Origin: Stramonita haemastoma
Lineage: Eukaryota; Mollusca; Gastropoda; Neogastropoda; Muricidae
DNA length: 20,000 nucleotides
Assembly: GCA_030674155.1 (NCBI GenBank)
Contig: CM060328.1
Location: 38,829,010-38,849,009, forward strand
Direction: 5' to 3'
This document shows, one piece after another, positions 1-20,000 of this stretch. The translations under genes were made by a program, and so were the position numbers. Position 1 is the stretch's first letter. Each line of letters begins with the position of its first letter. A model generated the notes under the pieces. It did no database searches, was not told the DNA's origin, and worked only from the letters and a program-made list of their open reading frames with translations.

Positions 1-36
1 GTTTGTGTTCAGAGAGTCTGAATGCAAGAGGGTTAA
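1..36. repeat. 3' end of a TTAA-bounded MITE-like repeat
   Basis: The sequence tgtgttcagagagtctgaatgcaagaggg ending in ttaa at 33-36 matches the end of the element at 17110-17457, apart from a few changes. The rest of this copy lies before the window. Confidence 0.65.
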
Positions 37-66
37 AGCAAACAGCAAAGGAGGCGTGACGCTTAC

Positions 67-20000
<19,934 letters not shown>

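Overview
This is invertebrate nuclear DNA. It holds one recognisable gene, read on the minus strand: a RASA1 (p120 RasGAP, Ras GTPase-activating protein 1) orthologue. Seventeen exons can be placed by protein similarity and splice sites, with about 2.0 kb of coding sequence (roughly 667 codons). Reading from 20000 down to 67 they encode most of the first SH2 domain, the SH3 domain, the second SH2, the PH domain, the C2 domain and the first part of the RasGAP catalytic domain including the arginine finger. The start of the gene (N-terminus to the FLVR region of SH2-1) lies beyond 20000 and the rest of the RasGAP domain lies before position 1. Family comparison was made from memory of the vertebrate protein, not by a database search.

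The host looks like a lophotrochozoan, most probably a gastropod mollusc. The reasons are the gene structure (small exons in 0.4-3 kb introns), very abundant long CA/GT and GA microsatellites, tRNA-headed SINEs with a conserved long body, and a dispersed 'tatatagcgctatatcttg'-type repeat. The phylum assignment is inference.

Layout: 1-36 is the end of a TTAA-flanked MITE. 67-738 holds RasGAP exons Q and P. 739-2039 is an intron with a second, truncated copy of the arginine-finger exon between short repeats, then long GA/GT tracts. 2040-5003 holds exons O, N, M and L (start of RasGAP and C2), a full SINE at 2525-2850 and a 64-bp minisatellite that includes the splice acceptor of exon N. 5010-7430 is a 56-bp minisatellite interrupted by an 864-bp retroposon. 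8061-11212 holds exons K, J, I and H (PH domain) with two more SINEs. 11235-11830 is a tandem array of SINE 3' tails. 12058-15771 holds exons G to C (SH2-2 and SH3) among CA/GT arrays. 16797-16932 and 19930-20000 are the SH2-1 exons, separated by a 3-kb intron with two TTAA-bounded MITEs.

The reading frame is intact across the SH2-SH3-SH2-PH part but is broken by three single-base indels in consecutive exons (N, O, P). Each fits a short base-run error, and each is exactly compensated in alignment to the RASA1 family. Sequencing or assembly error is the likeliest cause; a degenerating copy is the alternative. No bacterial-type operon, CRISPR or novel defence-like system is visible. The unusual content is repeat-driven remodelling inside a conserved signalling gene.
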